A program made the position numbers and the translations under genes. 64,000 nucleotides of DNA. It comes from Pyrocephalus nanus. Taxonomy: Eukaryota; Chordata; Aves; Passeriformes; Tyrannidae. This document shows, in pieces, positions 49,301-62,577 of this stretch. The DNA lies in NCBI GenBank assembly GCA_038380795.1, contig CM076261.1:8004556-8068555 (forward strand). Direction: 5' to 3'. The notes below the pieces were generated by a model. The model was not told the DNA's origin and did no database searches. It worked only from the letters and a program-made list of their open reading frames with translations. Each line of letters starts with the position of its first letter. Positions within the stretch are counted from its first letter, which is position 1.

Positions 49301-52300
49301 ATGACCTCTAGCTAGCTCACTTCTGAAGAGAAGGAACTATCTGTCTTTCAAAGAAATTTTTCAGAGCTTTTCCAGAAATTATCACCATATCTCTCCCAGT
49401 TGCCAAGGAAACCAGAAATGGGCCCTTGGCAATGTAGAGAGCAGCCAAAAAAAAAAAAAAAGGATTTGCATGCACCTGGAGGAGCATGAATGTTCTTCTC
49501 AAGAAAATTTTCAAGATTATTGACATGGGCTACTTATACAAAAAAGACTCACATGAAGGCTCACTGAGCCTCTTACTGATCTGAGACAGAGTACAGGATG
49601 TGTTCATTCACACTTTACTGCAATATGGAAAGGGGAGTATGATAACATCATTCAAAAATATAGTGTTTGTCATATTACCATCTCTTGCCCATCATTTTAA
49701 AAAATCATAAAAGCACCATAGAAATAATATTCTGTTGTATTTTCGTTCTCTTAAAACAGTACCTGAAATTTTGTCCTTCAGACAAGTTTATCCATTATTG
49801 ATAGCCTATTCCCCAGTGAGTTTAGTTTGATCTGGCTTTTGGACAAAATATAATTATAGAGATGATAGCCAATTACATGAATAGTTATGGTCTGCAGAGC
49901 CAAACCTCAGTTTCTCTCAGAATTATCCTTTATCAACATATTAGACCATTGTCTCGGACATTTGATGTGGGAGATGGAATTACAGATAAAATGAGAATTA
50001 ATCTGGGAGATGGAGAAGGCCCATGGCACACCTTTAGTGGGGAATGAGACAGGAGAAATTTATTGAATCTCCCTCTCCACAAGCTCACTTCTTGACTTGG
50101 TTGTCATCAAGCAGTTCACTTCATCTCTCTGTTCCTAAGCACCCTGTAGAATGAGGACAGCAGCAGTGCACTCAGAGGCATTTTGTGAGGACAAACATAT
50201 GAAGACCCGGGGTGAGCTCAGAAGCTATAATGTTCAGGGCAAAGAAAGTGCTAAGCAGAATTTATAAACGTGGTACACATATTGTGCAGATTCACATTTT
50301 CACCTATTTAATTCAGTGCTTCCGTTTCATCACAGATGCAATGAGCAAATGAATGACTGTATAAAAATGCATCATTTTTACATTGTGGCCTAGGTTCTCA
50401 GCTCTCCACTGATTTCAAAGTGTTGCAACAATTCTAAGGCACCCTGTAGGCCCCTTCATGTTTCAAATACTTGCATATATCACAGGTCACACATATGCAG
50501 GGAGACAAAACAGCTGCAGGTAAAACAGCTTCTCATGTTTGGTCCACCCAAACAGTTGTGGATGCCCAGAAGACCAAGGAAAAAACATAAGTGATTGGAC
50601 AAGAGGTACAAAAGCTCTGAAAAGCTTTTGGAAATGCCTGAACATGACTAGTGAGCAGGGACAGGCACCTAGGGGTGGTGTGAGGACATCAGGCATCCAG
50701 AAAGGGTACCCAGCTATGGAACTGCTCTCAAGCTGTCGCATCCCTGCTAGGCTGAGCTGGAGTCCTGCTCCCTCAACCACTTACAAAAGCCTGAGGTTTA
50801 TGGAAAAGGAAAAAAAAACAAAAAAGTGGGATATTTGCACCAAAAAAATGTCAGTTACAGGTGAGACTCCAGAGGAACAAAAACCAGGCACAACTCTAGC
50901 AGCTGCTCCCCAGGGCAGGCACATGCTGAGGATGGAGGAGTGGATGGTTTTGCAGCCACTTGGTATGAAGCATTCAGTGACTTGAGCAACCTGCCTGAGA
51001 GGGATGCATATACTATGTCACTGTGCCCTACAGAAACTATCAGGAGGAAATGCTCAGTGCTGTCAATCATTTGCTTTATTTCAGTGTTCAAATTCAGTAT
51101 ATTAGCCCACTAATAAACACCGTTTGTCAACTGCATGCCAAGAGTATTCTCAGTGAAACAAATAAGGTGCACCAGAGATGCATTTAATGTTCAGATTCAC
51201 TGGTTTAATTTTAGCAAGTTGCCTCTTCTGCCTCATGCTTCATCCTGCTAACAGATTTACGTCCATGTTTTTTGATCATCCATCATTTCTTGCACTCTTC
51301 AGCGTTTTGCCTTTCTGCCCTTATTCCTGGCAGACGGGTGATGCACACATATCTCTCTCTGGGGCCAAAGACGCTTTCAATTCCTCCTGCTGCATTAATA
51401 ACACATACAGACAACTTGTCTTCTGAGGGTTTTTTTACTGAATTTTGTTGCCTCTTCTTCTACAAAAGACATACTGCTATGAAAAGACTCATTGCTTTCT
51501 CCTACCCTTATCCTCAGGGTACTGTCACTGTTATCTATTCGCTACAGAATAGCCTAAGTTTTTCACGTTTCTCAATAATCATGTTTATTATTTACTGTTC
51601 TTTTCACTAGACTATCAGCTCATCTCCGCTGTCTGCTATGTATAGTGCTTTAATCATTATGATTTTGCATTGCTGTCTCACAATCTTCTATAAGGGGGAG
51701 AGCCCTTTTGCTCCTATGGGTATGAAGAATGCAGCTGTGGCTTGTACCAAGAGGGACTTCTCAGCATCAAATGAAGCACATTTATCAGAATTTTTCATAA
51801 ACACTCAGGTTCACAGGGGTTTGGTTTTTTAAGTCTTTTGCTTTGCTTGAGACTGCCCTCCTTTGACAATGTAGTGAAAGTCTTTGATGATATCCTGAAA
51901 GAAAAGGCCAAGATTTTTTTCCCTGTTTTTGCCTGTGACTGAAACGGAAGCTCATGGGGTAATGGGAACTGAAAAGAGGGCTGCGTGGCAGTACACCAGA
52001 GACAAGGTTCCATATGAAATCCTGCTTCATTCACTGTTTATATTCTTGTTGAACATGTTGTTTAGCATAATTTTGCCCCATGTAACTAGATATAGTTGCC
52101 TTTCATGAGCTCTTTAAAAGTGTAGATCTTTACATACTCCTTTTTCAGCAACATGTAACAATAACAACTAAGGTTTACTGTTAGGCAAGTTTCAACATGT
52201 GCAAGCAGCCTGTTATTGAAAATAATTTGCAGAGCTGAAAAAACCTCTTAAGGGCTCTTTTAAAGGACCATAAAGTTTCTCTTAAGACTTTCTCTTCACC

Positions 52301-52680
52301 AGAAGCCCAGCAGTCACAAACAAACAATACTTTGCCAAACATGGGGCAGAGGCTTTTTGTTGTGGTGATGCTTTGTTCTGCTTTGTCAGCCCGACTGACA
52401 ATAATCCAGCTCTGGAGGTTGCTCCACCCTTGCTAAATGAGAACATGTCTGCAACCACTACAGCTCTTCCAGGCTTGACTTCAGTTTGGAGATCTGCACA
52501 GCTGAAAGAGATATTTTGTTACTTAGGGAAGAGTGGGGAAGAAAAGTATCAGACAGGCTCTGTCTGAAAATGGCAATAAATTGTTTATGGCAAATTTCAG
52601 CTAATGCTGGCCTTTCCCCACCAAAATACTGCATTTCTTCCTATCTGCAGATTATACCCAAATTCACACTCCTGATTTTG

Positions 52681-52708
52681 CCTTTAGGACCTTTAGGGCC
52701 TTTAGGAC
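52681..52708. repeat. Three-unit CCTTTAGGA tandem repeat
   Basis: Three consecutive 9-10 bp units of CCTTTAGGA/CCTTTAGGG. A minor local duplication. Confidence 0.88.
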
Positions 52709-53586
52709 AACAGCTTCAGCCACGCTGTTATCAGAGTAGTGCACATCCGTGGAGTCATTGGTGAGTTTTTTTTAAACATGTCCCACCTTAACACCCAGCT
52801 CTCAGTGCCATGCGTGGCTGGACAGCAGCTCAGAAGCAGGAAACTGCTGTCAATCCTCCTCAGCTCAAATCCAGAGCATTGCTGCTGCTGCCTGCTTCCT
52901 GATAGTCGTCGAGGCACCACAGAATCCACGTGAAGCAGTACACAGCCACTTCTTCCCTTCACTCCTTCCCTCTCCCCACAATGGTAATAGATTTTGGAGA
53001 AACAGAGACACCAGCAAATTCCACTGGGGTTTTTCCTAACCCAGCTAAGAAAAGCAAATGCAGCAGGGGAGCACAGAGGTTTACTCTGAGTGCTCCTTAG
53101 TTTTTGCTTGCAGCAAAGATTTTTCTAGGCCTTACTTTGCATGTGTTTGAAGGCACAGAAACTTATGAAGGTGAAGGCTCGTAAAAAAAAGAGCAGTCTT
53201 TTTAACTCCTGCATTTAGATCTCAGTAATATCCTTAGACTAAATTACATATATGTGTGTGTCTGAGTGCACTATACACACATAATGCTGACTGCCTCTTG
53301 TTCTGCTTCAGTCCAGTGAGTGCATTTCAGCTAATATGGCTTTATGCCACCTTTCTACCTTGGTCTCTCTTACTCCTCCTGTGAATTCCAAGAGGTCAGG
53401 CAGGTAACCCACAGACATTCCTGCCACAAAAGTTCTCTGCTTCTCCAAGCCCAGGCCCCCATGAAAATTTACTTCTGGAGAGGAAAAAAACCCTCACCCT
53501 CTTCTTTTGCAAGAAGATCTCCCTATCCCCAACAAGACCCCTGAGCAGGTGGTCTCAGCCACCGTGTGACGCATCTGTCTGCACAG

Positions 53587-53681
53587 GGAGCAGCTGATGA
53601 ACATGGGACCGAAACGCAGTGAGTGGAGCACATCCACCTGCTGGTGCCTGCCTTTGCCAGCACCCTGACGGTCCCTCAAAG
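53587..53681 (+). other. Possible non-coding exon beside the CpG island
   Basis: The 95-bp segment follows CTGTCTGCACAG, an acceptor-like site, and ends with CAAAG before GTGAGTGGGG, a strong donor sequence. All three plus frames contain a stop inside it, so if transcribed it is non-coding or untranslated. It lies 55 bp from the CpG-rich core. Splice-like sites are frequent by chance, so this is a weak prediction. Confidence 0.2.
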
Positions 53682-53735
53682 GTGAGTGGGGATATTTGTG
53701 TTGCCTGGCCTTCACATCCCTTCCAGGGAGAAAGC

Positions 53736-54005
53736 CACGGCCGGCCACAGCCGCCTAATCTGCGGCACGGCGGGGGCTGCTGCGCCATCGTGTGTCGGCT
53801 CCCGGACGGGGACACGGGGACACGGGGACCGGGACGCGGGGATGGGACAGCCCGGAGCGGTGGGACGAGCCCAGGGCCGGGGCTGAGAGGTGAGAGGGAA
53901 GGAGTTGCCTGGCTGAGCAGGAGGGAAGGGCAGAGCAGCATCCCCGCATCAGCAGCTCTCCCCTGTGCCCCCACCACTCCGGCCACAGCGCTCCGGCAGC
54001 CGGGA
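53736..54005. promoter_or_regulatory. Small CpG island, candidate promoter
   Basis: Seen: the core at 53736-53884 holds about 20 CpG in 149 bp with over 70% GC, in the middle of CpG-poor DNA. CpG density stays raised to about 54005, with scattered CpG to 54350. Known: in birds unmethylated CpG islands usually mark promoters. Inferred: a promoter for an unannotated transcript, direction unknown. Alternatives are a GC-rich retroviral LTR, a GC-biased minisatellite or gene-conversion hotspot. Open frames of up to 182 codons across it on both strands are explained by the scarcity of stops in GC-rich DNA. Confidence 0.5.
53804..53848 (+). repeat. GGGGACAC minisatellite with G-quadruplex potential
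   Basis: GGGGACAC units are repeated and then decay into GGGGACC, GGGACGC and GGGGATGGG. Four or more G runs of 3-4 separated by 3-4 bases fit the standard G-quadruplex pattern on the plus strand. It lies inside the CpG island core. Confidence 0.85.
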
Positions 54006-54558
54006 CAGGGTCTGCAGAGGGGTCTGCAGCAGCAGGCCAGCTGTCCCCTCTGAGTGTCGAGCTCTGGATTTTTGGCTACTCTCTGATGACACATTTTTCC
54101 CATTTCCCAAAAATCTGGCCAAACAGAGGAGCGTGACTAAAGCGCTTGACTGGAGGTGGAGCTCGGGGGAAGAACAGGGAAGGGGATGGAGACTTTGGTA
54201 TGAAGAGAGGCTAATTTTCCGAAAACGGTTCCATTTTTTCACTCGACCCAAAAACATCTGGGCCTCCTGAGCACCGACAGCTGTGCCAGGCTCTCTGCAG
54301 CCACTCCCACGGCCCAAGAGATGGTCACGAATGCAGGTACCTCACGGAGGTGACGGGCTACTGTGAGTCGTACTCCCTGTGACCTCTAGTAAGGGTATGG
54401 ATGCTCCATCAGGAGAGCCCTGTGGCACCTCTGCAATATCCAGGATCTGCAGTGTCCCATATCTAGCAAGCTCTTAAGTTCAGCAATACCAGAAACCAGG
54501 TGTAAAGAAAGACATTTTCACTGGAGGGCATTTCTTTCCACCTCTTGCATCTGTATGG

Positions 54559-54620
54559 TTTGTGTGTTGTTTTTTGTTGGGTCAGGGTTTGTTTTGGTTT
54601 TGTTTTTGTTTTTGTTTTTC
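54559..54620. repeat. (GTTTTT)n low-complexity tract
   Basis: TTTGTGTG passes into GTTTTG and GTTTTT units on the plus strand, with the purest part at about 54600-54619. Confidence 0.92.
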
Positions 54621-57600
54621 AAAAACTGTTTTTGCACAGCAATTTTCATTTGTTCTAAGCAAAATGGGTTTTTTTTTAGAGTGTAAGCATATGCACAAGA
54701 TTCAAGGTCCGTAGTGCTGCTGCAATGAAGAAAGGAAGAAGTGAGATAGCAGAGACAAGAGTTATGCAGGAAACTAATCTTCCTTCAGTCTACACACCTT
54801 GGCTTTTCAGAATTCTGAAAAGTGCTTGGGGAAAAAAAAATGTAGTACAGAGAAACAACAGGTACACTGTTAATCTATCCATGTGTAGACGTATGGTCCT
54901 AGAGAAAAAACCCTCAGAGACGAGCAAAATTAAGTCCATTAAAATGGAGAAACATTGTAGGGGCAAAAATGGACTTAAGAAACTTAAAAGCACAGAAGAA
55001 TCTATAAAAGGAAAGAGTTAAAAAGTAAGGGATAAATGACTGCCCCACAGAAAAAGCGAAGGTTTCTTTTAACAAAACTGAAAATGCAGCTTAGATATGG
55101 TATCATTCTCTCAACTTTAGAGGTTATCTCAAAAAAACACTTCTATAGTGTCACTAAACTTGGAATATGTTTGTCTTCTACATTCCTCAAAGGGAGGGCC
55201 AAAGCAACCTTGGGAAAAGATGAGCAAAAGTATGCAGAAGGTGAAAGAGCAGAAAGAAACTGATTCTGAGCATCTAATTCCTACAGATTTAAATGATCTT
55301 CATTACATGCAGATGTATATATGGTCTTCTGTTCTGTATTTTCAAACATCCATGATACTTTGTCAAACATCAATTAATCAGAACTCTGTGGGCAGATTTG
55401 GAGAATTTTTTATTTTAGTAAACAATACCCCATACTTATTTGCACAAAGTATATAGCAAAAATGAGCCACTTTATAATGTAAAAAAATCCTTATTATCAA
55501 TCTAAAGGTAAATGTCTGTTTTCCTCCAGCTGAATTAACATTTCTTATACATAAGGTTCACTTGAACAGCTGTATGTTTTTGACAGTAGGAGTGGGTTTC
55601 TCCTTTAAAGGTGTTAATGGATGAGAATATGGAATAATAAATCCACATTCCTCAGTAAGTGAATGTGCATTTAGCCTTGTCCAAATCTGAAAAGGCCTCA
55701 TAGAATTTCCATTATTATGTGATACTCTGGTTATGATTATGGTGAGTTTCTTCTTAAAAAGATACCAAATTTATTTCATTGACTCTGTATTTGGAAAGAA
55801 GGGGGAAAAAAGCCTGCTGGAACAAGCTGAAAAGCCCAACTGGGTGTTATATCTGATGGTCCCTTCACAAACCAGCAACACTACCCTATCCCAGAATGGC
55901 ACCAAGCAACCAAACCCCTACAGCATCAGACATGCAGATCATATATATATGAAAAAATGTGGGTGAAGGCACTTTCATTTCAATAGTGGCAAAGAGACCA
56001 TAAGTGCTTAGCAAATATGTGATCAGATTACTCATATTTAAAGCGTATTACAGGGATTCAGGTACCAAATCTTATGGATGATGTTTTGGAAATTGTAACT
56101 CTAGCCAGTTCCTTGCACGATGATGCATGAAAGGGTTCAATGCTTTCCTTCAGTCTCGCAGGTGAACGAATTATGCCTTGGTACAATGTACTGGGCTGTA
56201 ATGGCCTGTATCACTGTTTCATAAAATGGGTGCTGTGCTCATCCCTGAGTGGAAAAACACTATTTTCAGTCATAAATCTCTAACTACTTATTGATGCAAT
56301 CAGAACAGTCACTGAGAACTCCTTACAACTTTATGTGGTGCAGTATAAACTGATATTTTATTATACCCTTTCAGGAGAATGTATTTTCTTCTTGGGCTCA
56401 TTGTCGATAAAACTCCGTGGGGATGAACTGTACTGTGCTGCTGAAAGTAGAGAGAGGTAGTAGCTCTGTCTTAGCTCCACCATCAGCTCTGAAAAATTAA
56501 TTAACATTTTTATTTGCTCTTTTCACTCTATACCATGGCAATTTTGAAAAGGCAGATCCAAATATGTGATTTTGATGCATGTGTTAAGGAAAGAGTGAGG
56601 AGGAAACCCAGTAATAACTCAAGGGAATGTTTGTCACCTATAAAATTGAAAGAGTGATAAAATAAATGAAATATATGATAATGGATGTCAGCATAGCAGA
56701 CAAAGCAGTGAAGGCATTGCCTTGCCATTAATCTAGAGTGAAGAAAAGTTCTTGAAGGTTGTCTCTGGATTTTGAACAGCACCCTAAATAAGAGGCATAG
56801 AGCAAATGACTGAATAGTTTATCATTGAAGTTAACAAGAACTTTATTTCTTGATTTTTCAAGCAGGTGAAGCATTAGATGATCATTTATGATATTTGCAC
56901 ATCCCCAAAGCCTTTTTAGCAGTGCCATCTGCTTTTTACTTGGAAATCCCAAATGTATGGATCATATCACCTTGCAAGAATGTTGCAATATCTGTTGCAA
57001 TGTTACAACGTCTGATTTTTCCCCTTTCCATACTGCCTGCATAGCAAACGGAATAATAAACACAAGGAAGCTCCAGTGATGATTGATTTATCATCAAAAT
57101 ATGCCACCAGCTCTCTGGGGGCTCAGGAAGGTTTTTGCTTTACATCCTGGAGTCTGTGAAGCCCTATATGCTCTCTGATTTCAGGGGGAACAGGGGGAAC
57201 ATGGTGTTTATGCAGGAAACACTGCAGGAACCAGCCTACAACACGCTCAAGAGTGAGCTGGCTTACTGAAATCCCCTGCCAGTTCAGTCTGTGACAGCAC
57301 AGGTAGATCCCTGTGTGCGTCTTCCTTTGTGTAGATGGATGTGTGTGCGCATAAGATGTGCTCATAAACGTGTTCTAACTGTTAGAGAAAACAAAATCAT
57401 AGCAGCTGGGAGGAGATGGTAGTTTTATAACCACTTGCTAATTTTTCCATAGCTTATTACCAAGCATTTTAGAACAGTGATCTTGCCAGTAAGTGCCAGT
57501 TCCCCTTGTTCAGTTCAGTTTAATAGCTTAATAATGCATAATTGGAGTTTCTTGGGTACTGGTAGTGAAAGGACACTACACTCCATTAAGTCCAGGATAT

Positions 57601-60600
57601 TTATTTTCAGAAAATGAATGTCTGCACAATTTTCTGGGAGCACTAATAGGCCTAAATGGATTTCAAAAAGCCTTTTACCATTACAGAATAAGACTCAGCT
57701 GTGGGTCACATGCTCTGCTACCAGGATCAGCCCAGAATGCAGTCTGCCACTCACTTGTTCTTCATTAAAGAAATTCTGTGGATCTTGCTGGGAGTGTTCT
57801 TGATTCATTGAGTTATGAATGGGATCAGACTCAGGCCTCTTATTTGTAGAACAGGCAGCACTCTTAAATAAAAGATATACGGTTTTGAAGCAAGTTAATT
57901 CAGCATTATATTGATGGTTTGGAAGGCTACCCACTAGATGTACCTCTCCAAAAATTCTATTATTGTCTGATTCATCCATGTAGAGCGATATTGGTCTCAG
58001 GATGTTTTCAAAGTTCTTTCATTGACTGGTGGGTTCTGTATTCAAACTTCCTACACTTTCTGTCCCAGAGCTCATGTGCAATGGACTGTAATGTGATGTA
58101 ACACCCTCTCTGCTGCTTCCTCTGGACTCAGCACTGTTGATTAGGTGGCTACTGGGCTATAGAGGCACTTAAGTGGAGTGATGGACATTTGGAGCTTCTT
58201 CAGCATTTTCCATGTCTGTGGAGCACCATACCCTTCCCACACTTAAGATTTCTTAGTTCCTGAGTCTTCAACACAAATATCCATTCAGCAGTGTACAGTA
58301 CAGCACAGATCTTTTCTAACTTCTTATTTCTGATTAATGTTTCTTTTATGGGTATAACAGTTCAAACCTCTCAGACTAGCCTTCAACTTCAGTGTTAGAA
58401 TAAAATTGCTAAGAATAGAAAGAGAAAAATTGGTCAAAGAGATTTGACGCACACAATATGTCCAGTGTGACGATGCACAAAGCTTGTCTATGTTTCCTTC
58501 ATGTCACCAGAGGGAAAGGGAAGTTATTTCCTATTGCTCAAGCATGGAAACTTTATTGCCTTCTGATCAGGTTGGTTCATCACTTCCCAACATCTCTCAG
58601 TTAGATATTTTGATAATTTCTGGTTCACCTTCTCACTTATTAAATATAATATATGCTCTTGATGATACTTTTTTTTTTTTTTCCCAGAATGCCTGGTATA
58701 AATGCCTAAATGAATTTCTGACTGTGTCTTTCTTCAATTTAAACTTGTTTCTCCATTGTTACTAATGCCAGCGAAAGTTCTTGGGAAAATCTACCCATTT
58801 TGCACCCATGTCACTCATCTCACCTCGTGCCTAAATAAGAAACAGATAAAATTCACAAGCCAATATGCTGAGATGATGCTTGGCATATAAACAATAAAAT
58901 ATTTAAACACGCAAACAATAGTAAAAAGAACTACAATATTTCACATTTCACTTTTTATCACATCTCATGTGTCATCTCATCTTTCACTTGTCACATGCAG
59001 TTGGAAAACTATCTTGCAACAATATTTTCTTTTTGAATTTAATTTTTATTGACTGCTTTTCTTTTTCTTTATCCCACTCGCATAAATATGACAATATGAG
59101 TTATCTACCGATGATTCATTTATCTTTCTGACAGCTAGCCCATCCAGTGTATTAGAAACAATCACAGGTCCATGACATCTATTTATATTTCTCTTCTCTT
59201 TTTGCTACATTTTAGAGGAAAACACAGCTTAATCAGCAAGGATGCATGTAAAAAAAATTAAAGTATATTTGAGGACTTTCAGTAGAGTTAAAATATTTTC
59301 TCTTTTCAATTTGTAACCATGCTGGACAGACATGGTTTTCTGTAAGGAGTTGTAATATTCTATTAAACATCACAGTTATGACACAGTATAAATATTAATT
59401 TTTTTATTTCTGATTATTTCTGTCTCTAGCTGCAGTTTCTCCATATGTGAAGATGCTTGTATTTGAGCACCCCAGATTACCTCACCCCAGATAAAGTTTC
59501 ATTCCATACTCCCCCTTTTCCGTTCACGGAGTGTGGTTTGCATCATTCTCCACACAGGAGCTTTGAGCCCCCTCAGATCCTGGGACTGTTGACTTGGAGT
59601 CAACCTCTGTCATAACCATCTCTGATGACTTCAAAGACAGTGATGCTAAAGAGAGCTTCCTCAGCACAGTTCCCAAGGACAGATGGAAAGCAGAATTTGA
59701 ACCTGTATTCCATAACACTTCCAACAGCAGGGAAAGTCCTAAATAGCTTCTTTCGTCACCAGCCATTCTGGGGACAGGGATGTGACTTCTTGTTCACAAG
59801 TCTGCTTCTGTTGCAAGAACCCTCACATGTTCAAAGACTGCCTCTGAGAAACAGGACTTACGAGCCTGGATCTGCAGTTTCTGTATGAAGATGACATGTC
59901 ATTGAACTTGACTGTGAAAGGGAAGATCTGCTCCTCACAAGCTCATATGTCACCAGGAGGTGACCCACGCAGAGCAACACTTCTCTCAACTTTGATAAAT
60001 CCGTGCTGAAGGAGAAGGTTCCGACACGCCCATGAACTTTACTACTTTTACCTCCTACTACAACTTTTTGCACTGATAGCACTGATCACACATTGTCCCT
60101 CCTCTAGCCAAGTCCTGGGAAGAGTATAGTTTTGCTGTCTTTAGTTCTACATTCATACATATGGAGTAAGTCCTTCAAAAGCTCATATTTGCCAGCTGGC
60201 AAAAAGCCATAAAACTTACTGTTTTACGATGCCCCCGGTCTTTGGTCAATGCTATCGTTGACACCAAGGGCACTGTGTCCTTGTACGTACCATGGTCATC
60301 TTTTGCCCGCAGGGCTGATGAGCTGAGGGAGAGCCTGAGAGCCAGCCATCACAAAGGGACGGGAGGGATCTGACTCAGAATTTCAAAGTGGAGAGAAGCA
60401 GTAGGCAGACAGCAATGCTGAGTCCTACTCACTGTCAGCAAAAGGGCGTTGAGCTTAGAGAGAGGTGTAAAAATTATTAGTAATGTAATTATTAGTGAGC
60501 TCCTGATCTTTTTCTTCTGTGCAGCTGTTTTTCTCCATGTTAACCTCACAGAGAGTTCTCTGTGGCCGGTTTTCATGAAGGTCACTGGCACACAAAAAAT

Positions 60601-62513
60601 TCATCCACTGGTGGGTAAAGTAAAGCAAACTGCAATAATTCAGCTGAAGAAAATGAGGAGGAAAATGAGAAGATTGTCTCAAATCTGCATATGTTTTAAA
60701 CTTAATAAAACACCAAGTAACAACTAAATGGCTTGTGGTTACAAACAGCTCAGAAATTGAAGGTTGGGAGCCATGAAATTATCAAGATTCACAGATATGT
60801 TTTGCATAGCTGCTAAACCTCAAAATAATTAGTATTGAATATCTCTGCTAATAATCTAAAGCAGATGTGGGAAATTAGAGGATAAATCATGTAATCCTGG
60901 ATGCCAACATTTTATCCAAAAATCCTATTTATGGTACACTATTGTTTTGTTGTTTTTCATTTGAGTAATAGCTGAAAGATGTCATTTAGAATCATAACAG
61001 ACAAACCCCCACTTTTTAATAACTGTTCTGGGTTTATCTCAATATACATATGAGCATGCCTATTTGGAAGATTTCTGTGTGTCATAAACCCATTTTATAA
61101 CTGTGACTGATTTTGGCAAACATCCATTTATAAGCAATTATAAAATTTAACTGCAAGTTTCTCATAATTCGTCACGTTATAATTTACATTGCAACATGCT
61201 CCGGGAGTTGGTTGTGGGGTTGTGGGATGCAGTCACAGAACGAGCCCTAAAAGGAATTTGATTAGGGAAGAACAGGCCCAGCTCTGGGAAAACATTTGTT
61301 CACTTTCTTCAGTCTGTCGTTGGTCACAATGGTCCTTACATATATTCTTAGAGGAGCATTTGCAAAATTTGGGCTGAACAAATTAAAGAAAGAATTTCAG
61401 TGGCTTTTCTAGCTTTTGAAACTTGACGTGGCTCTTAAAAACAGCTACAGCCCAATTAAAAGAATTATTTCTTTGAGGTCTGGGTACACTGTCATATAAA
61501 TGAGACTTGAATAGTACCTGCAAAAAAACACCATCTGGCAACTTTCACAGTATTAACGTGTCTAAGCCTTCACGAAACTTGAAGAAAAAATTGGAAACTA
61601 ATTCCTAGCATAAAGTAAAGAGTATAGAAATACATAGAAAATTACATTTCTTTGTAAAGTTCAGTGAAGGAAAAAAACAGGCTTCTAACAGTAGGGCAAA
61701 CAAGCTCTATTGGCAATAACTTAATAAATAATATCTTAAAAATAATTAAAACTTTTAGAGTATTCATTAGAAACAATATGTAAATCCCAGCAACTTCCAT
61801 ATGTCCATCTGTCTTACAAATTGAAGATCACCTTTGAGAGGACATGGCTTGAAATACTGACCTAAACAATTTGTTTGTGTTGAAATTTCAGGAGCCTTAA
61901 ATACAGGTCCTGCACTGTTGTCAAAGAGGATCTCCATGATTTGTTCTACTTCAGCATCAATGAAAATACACAGAAGGAAAAATCCAGCTGTCTCTTGTTT
62001 GTTTGCTGAGTGATTATTTTTAACAATTCAGTTACCTATGGTGAGTTTCTTGAAGTCTTACAGAAAAATCATAACTCTGTCTTCTCACACATTGGGCTTC
62101 CTGATGTCACAAGCTGCATAACAAAATCTTCATGTAGGCAGGAGTCATGTTCTCCTTCTGCCTCACTTTTTTGGTGTTCTTGGCCTGGGAGACCCAGCCT
62201 AACTCCTGTGCCTCCAAGCTGTACCTCAGCTCTGTGCCATTGGGCAAAAACAGCACTGTTTGTGCACAGGGAGCCAAAAACTGTTCCCAGGGCAGGCAGC
62301 AGTGCCCAGACCTTGTCACTTCTCTCTTTATTCCTGTCCCCATTTCCCTTTGTGGTGGACTGCTGCCATGCTCCAGCCAGCTGGCCTAAGGTCCTGGGAA
62401 TTTGTGCTTTTGGGAAATGTAGATGGCTTTCTTCTTCAGCATTGAAACTGACCCACCATATTAACCTCATTATTTCTATATTTGCAAGAAAATGAGCAGT
62501 TCTGCTCAGAAAA

Positions 62514-62577
62514 AAATCCTAACAACAAAAACTACAACAAACCAAACCAAAAAACCCAAACCAAAACTAAACAATAA
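62514..62577. repeat. A/C-rich (AAACC/CAAAA)n low-complexity tract
   Basis: AACAAC, AAACC and CAAAA units extend over about 60 bases on the plus strand, similar in kind to 23.4 kb. Confidence 0.9.

Larger units (their letters stand above)
42784..53586. other. Intergenic DNA, no gene supported
   Basis: No coding exon or further CR1 is recognised. Plus frames of 142 codons (47725-48153) and 148 codons (50539-50985) have no domain, no signal peptide and no splice support. Microsatellites are listed separately. A candidate conserved block lies at 48.73-48.99 kb. There is an A15 run at about 49447-49461. Confidence 0.7.

Noticed and set aside
53555..54103. 182-codon minus-strand and 144-codon plus-strand frames over the CpG island
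   Set aside because: Stops are rare in DNA above 70% GC. Both strands are open at once, and the peptides are low-complexity Pro/Gly/Arg/Cys sequence with minisatellite content.
59567..59746. 59-codon plus frame with plausible acidic, Ser-rich peptide
   Set aside because: It reads like protein locally but is bounded by in-frame stops, with no flanking splice sites I trust and no recognised family.
62010..62495. 161-codon plus frame with overlapping 133-codon minus frame
   Set aside because: Both strands are open across moderately GC-rich DNA and the peptides contain no recognisable domain. Treated as chance.
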